DNA of 64,000 nucleotides from Styela clava (Eukaryota > Chordata > Ascidiacea > Stolidobranchia > Styelidae), in assembly GCF_964204865.1 (NCBI RefSeq), contig NC_135262.1, forward strand, positions 12,028,001 through 12,092,000, in the 5' to 3' direction. This document shows positions 58,123-64,000 of this stretch, one piece after another. How positions within the stretch are numbered: position 1 is the stretch's first letter; the number at the start of each line of letters is the position of its first letter. Both the position numbers and the translations under genes were made by a program. Below the pieces are notes generated by a model that saw only the letters and a list, made by a program, of their open reading frames with translations, was not told the DNA's origin and ran no database searches.

Positions 58123-61100
58123 ATGAGGTCTATTGCCATCGTTGGTGCCGGCGTTATAGGTCTATCGACTGCACAAGTTATTTTGGAAGATTTTCCAGAC
58201 ATACATGTAAGCAGAATATTTTGTAATGTTAACTCCGGTACCCGTACTTGTCTGCTTGTTGTTTAGAAGTTGAGCATGATTTAGCCAGCTTGTTTTGCAT
58301 TCCAGCATTTTGTGCGTGAATTCTCAAAATTAGTGCACTAATGCATTTGGAGTGAGATTTTTTATTGCCATAGAATACTGGTAATGTTAAATGCGTGTAC
58401 CACCCAACGGCAGTGAGGAGTTCAGCAATCCTCTCGCATATAAATATCCTGCGAATGCGAACCACGCATTCTTCTCAGAGGTATGGCAGTATGGTGACGA
58501 GTGTATTTTTACCGCTCAGCACGATGCACCACACTGCCAAGCAGACTAGAGGAAAACAGAAATTGATTTAACAAGTGCATATGTCTGTATACTAAATGGT
58601 TGGATTTTGACATGAATTGGTGGAGGGGTGTATCATCTTTTCCCTATTCGATCCAATTTTAATACAGTAATATGCATATGCAAAGATGTTATGTGATTAG
58701 TGCGTTACATTGTTCTCTGAACTCAGGAACCTCTCATTGTTGATATAAAAAAAAAATTTCTCTGCTAGGGCAAGTTAGAGATTTATGTGTCTGGACTATA
58801 TGCATTTCCTTCTTATACTTTGATTTGATGAATTTGCAGGTTACAATTTATTCGAGTGAATTTAGTCCCAACACTACTGGAGACATATCTGCGGGTTTTG
58901 TAAAACCATTTTTCCTTGGGGCAAATGTTGAAGAAAAAGATGTTATTCGTTGGACAAAAACAACTATGGATCATTTATTTACTATTGCAAAAGAAGACAG
59001 TGAGCTCTCAACGGGTAAGATATTTTGACGTTCACTGTCCGATTATATAAGTCAACATAGAGATGCCAAAAATGGGATCAAATCATATCACTTATACTTG
59101 AATTTTTCAACAATCCTTGCATTATGTACAAACACTTCAAAGGCTTTGATAATTGACCCAAGATTACAAAGCAATATACCCAAACAAAATCTTTGATTTG
59201 ACCAGAATATTTGACCTTGATTCTGTCAAACACTTATACTACTTGGAATTAGATCCTGTGAAATATCAGCAAGTCTGTGATTATATTCTGCCTGAACATT
59301 TATTCCAAACTTATTTATTCTATACTTATAAGTGAGTTATTCTGAATCTATGAATCTATTGCATTTTTAACATTTCTTGATTTATAATGGCCTTTTTTCT
59401 GTCATGTAAAGTATTTAAGCTAATACCCCTAACGCAATGTAGGGGTAAACTGTACTTAAAACTAAATTTGAATATAGTTATCTGGCAATTAGGAAGAGTA
59501 ATAAAAAATATAGATGCAGCTTGAATTCTTTCACTCAAATCACGCACTATCTTCCCTTTTCAGTACTGCCATGCTTGAGATTTCTTGTGTCAGTAAATCT
59601 TTTTCTATTTAGGGGTTTCTCTTTTGTCCGGATATTCTTTCTTCAAAGATAGTCCTCCATTTATATCAAACATTATAAAAGAATGCTTCATGCAACCTCG
59701 GCTGGTGTCACAAGAGGAAATAAAGAATTTGGTGCATGGAAAATATTTGGGTGCGCTGTTCGCTTCCACGTTGACATGTGCCTGTGATGTATATCTTCCC
59801 TATATAATGAAGAAATTAAAATCAAAAGGTAGGCTGGAATATTCTTCAATTCAGTGGGCCCTGAATACTTGATAATACTTGATTACCTTCATGTTTAACA
59901 CAACTGGTTCGTTATTACCAGCATCAAGTGGACTAAACACTCTTAATAAACAATTACTACGAGAATATCGGTCGGAGACCGAAGACTTATCGATCGGAGG
60001 TTAGGGGATCCCCCAAAACAGCGCTCTTACTCCATAGTGACACCGTGTGTCCCATCACTAATTAATTAATATATCGCTAATTATACGACATAATTCATCG
60101 AAAATCTATAGGCTTCTGTTCCAAACTATGATGAATGCACATGCAAAATTTGGAGCAGATTCAACCTCGCTTTCGTGAGATATCGCGTGCATCTAACAGA
60201 CAAACAAACAGACAAATACCTATCAACATACTTACCGATCTTAAGATCGATAAGTAAAAAGGCTGTATAGGCAAAATCCCTAGTCAACGGAAATTGTTTT
60301 CCCGGAGCTGAAATCAGAGTCAAAGTTATTTTCAACCTTGAGTTGGGAACCGGATTTGAAACATAACCAAAAGCAATACCCTTTTGTATTCTATATCATT
60401 GCAGCTGCATTTTTGTTGTTGGTTTTTCATATTCGGTTTAGATGTGAGTCATTAGAATAATATATAAATGCATTTATTCCAGGCGTCAAATTTGTGCAAG
60501 AAAAAATATTCTCATTGAATACATTAGCCGAACGAGGTCATGACATTGTTGTCAACTGCTGTGGATTTGGTGCTCAAGAATTGACTGGAGACCAATCACT
60601 ACAACCAGTACGAGGCCAGGTACTATGATTGTATACGTATATATTTGCTTTAAATTCCCTTTAATTGTGCTATAGCAGTGGTTCTCCAGCCTTTTAAGCC
60701 GCGCCCTCTTTTTAGAATTTTTCAAGTCTCGCGTTCCACCTCAAAAATAAGTCTTAAGATTCAAGGTAGTAAACATGTTGACGATTGATGGTATGGAGGG
60801 TTTTAGAATCTGTGAACTAACAGCATGAAGTTGAACTCTCAAACATGCTCCACACTAAGGATAATAAAGATACAAGCACAGCAGCTGTCTGCAATCTCTA
60901 CACAATAAAGAAATATAAATATTCAAAACAAGGCCGGCAAGATCAAATCTAACAAATATTTTTATTTTTAATTAGCTTCACGCCCCCTCAAATAATTTTC
61001 TACGCCCCCCTCGTGCGGCGCGCCTCACCGTTCGAGAACCACTGTGCTATAGGATCTCATAGGAGTTATGATCATTAGTTGTGACTGACTTTAATGACGT

Positions 61101-63755
61101 TTGGTCGTATGTCCATTGCCAGTCTCCACCAAAATAATGCAGTATAATTTATTATTCCAATATGTATTTGTATTGTGGTTGACAAAAATAATAAACTCTT
61201 TCTCACTCTGATGAATTTGAATTTGAACAATCAAACTACGGCCCGCGGTCCAAATCCAGCCCGTTGGGTGATTCAATCTAGTCGCCTGATGCTGCTATAA
61301 ATTTTTGCTTTCAACCATTTCTGCATGCACTACATAGTTGTTGTTATTGGGACCTGTATGGTGCAATAGGCTTGTAAGATTGTGATCGCAGTCTGTGTAA
61401 GTTGTATTTTTGTTTACCGCAGACTTCCATGTTATGGGGACGTTAACAAAACTTTACGTTTTCTCGCTGACTCGATTGGACGGCGTGCTTTTCACACCCC
61501 TTTCTTTTCTCCTCTTGTGCTTGTCGTGTGCGTTCATGCGCAGGCTCGAGTTTCAATTTAAAGCCGACAAAGTTTTGTTAACGTCCCCATAACGCTATCT
61601 TAACGTTCTTTTTTGTTCATAGCTTACGCATTCTTGCATGTGATTTAGTCTACCGTTTCCCGTTACTTTCTAATAATCCATTGCTGCATCCCGTTTCTGC
61701 ACCCTAATTCCTGAAGATTTATAGCTGAATCATTAAAGACTACATTTTATCCACATTTGTGAGTGAACAGACCTTCAGTGTGAGGAATTTCAATTAATTA
61801 ACCGATACTCATCTCAAATCTGTTTTGACATTCGCCATAACCAAACTAAAATCAAATTTTGATGTTTTGATGTGTTGCTCGGGGAAAATTTTGAGATTGC
61901 GATTAAATTTTGTTCAGGCACGAGGCTTATTGTTTTCCACTTTTGTTTTTGTAACACTGTAAATAAAATTCTGTTCATAAAATGTAACTTCGTCCGTCAC
62001 ACTTACAAGTTTTTAGTCCAGAAAATTTGCCCACTGCTGCTCTAGATCTAAACAATAACCTAAACCAAGAAAGTCCATTACGAAAGTCTGTATTTAACTG
62101 GAGAATACTTCTTGGGAAGGTCATTTTTGCTTCCTTTGCCTTTACCATTCGTTAACGTTTTAGTTTAGTTTATTAACGTCATCTTGGAAATCTTGTTTGA
62201 TAAAAAAAATTTTAAACTGCATAATGTTTAAATACGGAAATTACAGTGCCCATGTTCGGTCTGCTGATGACCTAACCCATATTCAATTCACACATCGTGC
62301 CCTAGCGGTATGAACGGACCATACTTGACATGGCATTTCCAATTTATGGTTCTGATTTCGTGGGTTCACCAATTCGAATCCCGTTGCCGATAATTATTTG
62401 CGAGGGTATTGCTCGGGTCGACAAACTGAACGAACATTATTACATATAGATAGCAAACAAACTGTAACATTCACGGAAGCAAAGTAAATATTTAGAGAGT
62501 GCCAAGTCCACGAGAATCGATTTTGTCGTAAGTTGTATAACGTGACATTCTTTTAATCATTCATTAATCCGGTGAAACACGCCTGACCCCAACCCAAGTT
62601 GTGCGCCGCGGTTCCTGACAAGATCGTAGCCATCCGAAAACTTTTGAAAGTGGGCTAATTTTTTTGTATATTGACGTAAAACGACGCTTACTCGTGTCTT
62701 CTGCTCTGAACAAGGCTAGATAAAATCAGTCACTGATATCTAACAATGTTTTGAAGTGTCTTCTGCTCTGAACAAGGCTGAATAAAATCAGTCACTGATA
62801 TCTAACGATATTTTGAAGTGTCTTCTGCTCTGAACAAGGCTGAATAAAATCAGTCACTGATATCTAACGATATTTTGAAGTGTCTTCTGCTCTGAACAAG
62901 GCTGAATAAAATCAGTCACTGATATCTAACAATGTTTTGAAGTGTCTTCTGCTCTGAACAAGGCTGAATAAAATTAGTCACTGATATCTAACAATGTTTT
63001 GAAGTGTCTTCTGCTCTGAACAAGGCTGAATAAAATCAGTCACTGATATCTAACGATATTTTGAAGAATCTTACATACTTCGCTGTCGAAGTTACCCAAT
63101 CTATATAAGTACGCATTTTAATCTATTTTGGTTGGTTCATTTGGTAAAAAGGATTATTGATACTGAGCCAGGAAACGTCGGTTTTTCAGTAAAACGTTTA
63201 AGAATAGAGCAAAATGGTGTTAAAAAAGATACAAAAATTATTTTCTCACTGCAAATGCCTCAAATATGCATTTAAAAAAAATTGAAAATTGGGGAGGTTC
63301 CTGGCCTATCTGGCTTCGCCTGTGGTTCCTGAGGCTGAAACTAGAAACAATCGGAGAGAATTTTACCTGGCATGGATGTATTCACAAACCGCATATTTAG
63401 TTACGTGCGCACTACTTTATTGCTTCCGCACGATTTTCAGAACTTTATCAGTGTAATTGTTGTGCACTCGTTGTTGACCTGTTTTCCATCGAAAATATAA
63501 AATTAAATAAAATTCTCTAAATCTGTAATATGTTTTTTTTTGTATTAAAATAATCACGGTTACCTCAAATAAAGTCTTAAATATATCTAGTTGTAAACCA
63601 TATTAATTTATGTGCATTTAGTTTCAAAACAATTAATTTCAAGGTAATTGAGGTGTATGCGCCATGGATCAAGCATTTTTTTAATGAAGAAGATGGCGAT
63701 GTTTATTTATTACCAAGAATTGATAACGTTATTGTTGGAGGAACCCACACAAAAG
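58123..63755 (+). CDS. D-aspartate/D-amino-acid oxidase, exons 1-5 (3' end beyond window)
   Basis: The exons are 58123-58206, 58840-59014, 59613-59828, 60483-60619 and 63644-63755, all with canonical GT-AG sites and compatible phases (0, 1, 1, 0, then 1 at the open end). The ATG begins RSIAIVGAGVIGLSTAQVIL, the dinucleotide-binding GxGxxG fold for FAD. Then follow FSPNTTGDISAGFVKPFFLG (flavin-contacting DxSAG region), RWTKTTMDHLF, VVNCCGFGAQEL (second FAD-binding strand with its NC-GxGA motif), LQPVRGQ, VIEVYAPWIKHF and DNVIVGGTHTKG. This order is that of DDO/DAO, peroxisomal flavoenzymes that deaminate D-amino acids to 2-oxo acids with release of hydrogen peroxide. The APWIKHF motif favours D-aspartate oxidase over DAO. 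The C-terminal exon, with the substrate arginine and peroxisomal signal, lies outside the window. Confidence 0.85.
59945..60260 (-). repeat. Dispersed repeat, copy 2, in oxidase intron 3
   Basis: This is the inverse copy of 7740-8078. Shared modules include GACCGAAGACTTATCGATCG, AATTATACGACATAATTCAT, GCACATGCAAAATTTGGAGC and TGCATCTAACAGACAAACAA. It is non-coding. Confidence 0.6.
60676..61044. mobile_element. hAT MITE, 369 bp, with perfect 8-bp TSD
   Basis: It begins CAGTGGTTCTC and ends GAGAACCACTG, which are perfect 11-bp inverted repeats. It is flanked on both sides by TGCTATAG (60668-60675 and 61045-61052). The inside is non-coding, including GCCGCGCCCTC and GTGCGGCGCGCC stretches. It lies in intron 4 of the oxidase gene and is recent, given the intact TSD. 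Confidence 0.88.
61431..61593. mobile_element. Short MITE with 25-bp terminal inverted repeats
   Basis: The left end GTTATGGGGACGTTAACAAA then ACTTT is exactly inverted at the right end (61569-61593). The central about 110 bp include GC-rich words. A TA target as in Tc1/mariner-type elements is possible (GTTA...TAAC) but not proven. It lies in intron 4 of the oxidase gene. Confidence 0.65.
61735..61965 (+). pseudogene. hAT transposase C-terminal (dimerisation) fragment
   Basis: The frame reads FVSEQTFSVRNFN, an in-frame stop, then LTDTHLKSVLTFAITKLKSN then FDVLM. The pattern C/SEQTFS...N....LTD.HL...L..A.T...P/SDF is the hAT dimerisation domain end of GTF2IRD2/ZBED5-like transposases. Flanking sequence (about 61225-61270, GGCCCGCGGTCCAAATCCAG) resembles hAT-derived repeats. 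It is a dead fragment in intron 4 of the oxidase gene. Confidence 0.5.
62694..63065. repeat. 62-bp tandem repeat, six units
   Basis: Six head-to-tail units of exactly 62 bp begin GTGTCTTCTGCTCTGAACAA and continue GGCTGAATAAAATCAGTCAC, TGATATCTAACGATATTTTG then AA. Units differ at a few positions (AATGTT versus GATATT; one AAATTAG). It lies in intron 4 of the oxidase gene, about 580 bp before exon 5. Confidence 0.9.
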
Positions 63756-64000
63756 GTGGGTAATTCCTAACACTTGATACTTCTTGTTTATGTCCTAAAT
63801 TTTTTTTATTTTGCCAACAATTATTTAGGCTTAGCAACTCTTTGCTACCACACGGCTGATGCGTGACAGAGGCAGGATCAAAATCACATGGTAAAGAGGC
63901 CCGTGTGGGAGCTTGTTTGCCTAACTGTTGATCGGTTAAAGCAGCCATGCGCAAACCAAATGTCGTCCCGCAAATTAAGCTTCAGTTTGCCGTGGGCCGC

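Noticed and set aside
62694-63065. CRISPR-like array
   Set aside because: The 62-bp units are directly contiguous with no unique spacers, in an intron of a eukaryotic gene. It is a minisatellite.

Overview
The window looks like nuclear DNA of an AT-rich, intron-dense metazoan genome. It has GT-AG introns, hAT-type MITEs, a LINE remnant, a SENP1-like deSUMOylase, a D-aspartate/D-amino-acid oxidase gene and WAP-domain genes. A tunicate (ascidian-like) genome fits the repeat style and the lineage-specific expansion of a small sulfotransferase-like family, but this placement is inference and no species is claimed.

Layout. From 1 to 57 kb the window is dominated by a cluster of four-exon genes of the Sulfotransfer_4 (P-loop) family, all with the same intron phases (0, 1, 0) and a hydrophobic C-terminal tail. 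Three copies look intact: 13164-14604 (+), 26907-40562 (-) and 53039-54691 (-). The copies at 1798-3744 (one-base deletion), 43055-45983 (damaged splice acceptor) and 50031-50467 (internal deletion) are recently broken. Older remnants lie at 5.2-5.8, 11.84, 17.5-18.4, 22.2 and 23.6-25.4 kb. Interleaved with them is a small WAP (four-disulfide core) family: one complete four-exon gene at 18626-20078 (-), an inverted decayed copy near 7.1-7.5 kb and a cysteine-depleted exon at 15.1 kb. At the right edge (58123 onward, +) are the first five exons of a D-aspartate/D-amino-acid oxidase gene that runs off the window. Its introns hold a hAT MITE, a TA-type MITE, a hAT transposase remnant and six copies of a 62-bp tandem repeat.

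The outstanding object is an 11.8-kb near-perfect palindrome, 27560-39378, with arms of 6.0 and 5.7 kb around a 127-bp spacer. It lies inside the second intron of the sulfotransferase-like gene at 26907-40562. It is flanked by a 4-bp direct repeat that reads AGGT on the gene's strand. Its termini are AAGTAGTAG...CTACTACTT, so with the duplicated AGGT they create AG|GTAAGT at one end and CTTAG|GT at the other. The element therefore builds its own 5' and 3' splice sites. It landed exactly on the ancestral exon-3 acceptor, which is now directly abutted to a consensus donor (a zero-length-exon, recursive-splice-like arrangement). The host gene's reading frame is preserved. Each arm carries an intronless SENP1/Ulp1-like cysteine protease. 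The left copy is complete through the catalytic domain; the right copy lost 340 bp, the only net length difference visible between the arms. I find no transposase. I interpret the element as a giant, protease-carrying, introner-like palindromic transposon.

The spacer consists of a minisatellite-like family (ACATTTGCACCC/ACATTTGAACCC units plus a short CTAACCCTAACCC block) that also occurs at 10.25 kb and 56.2 kb, which suggests a mechanism for palindrome formation.
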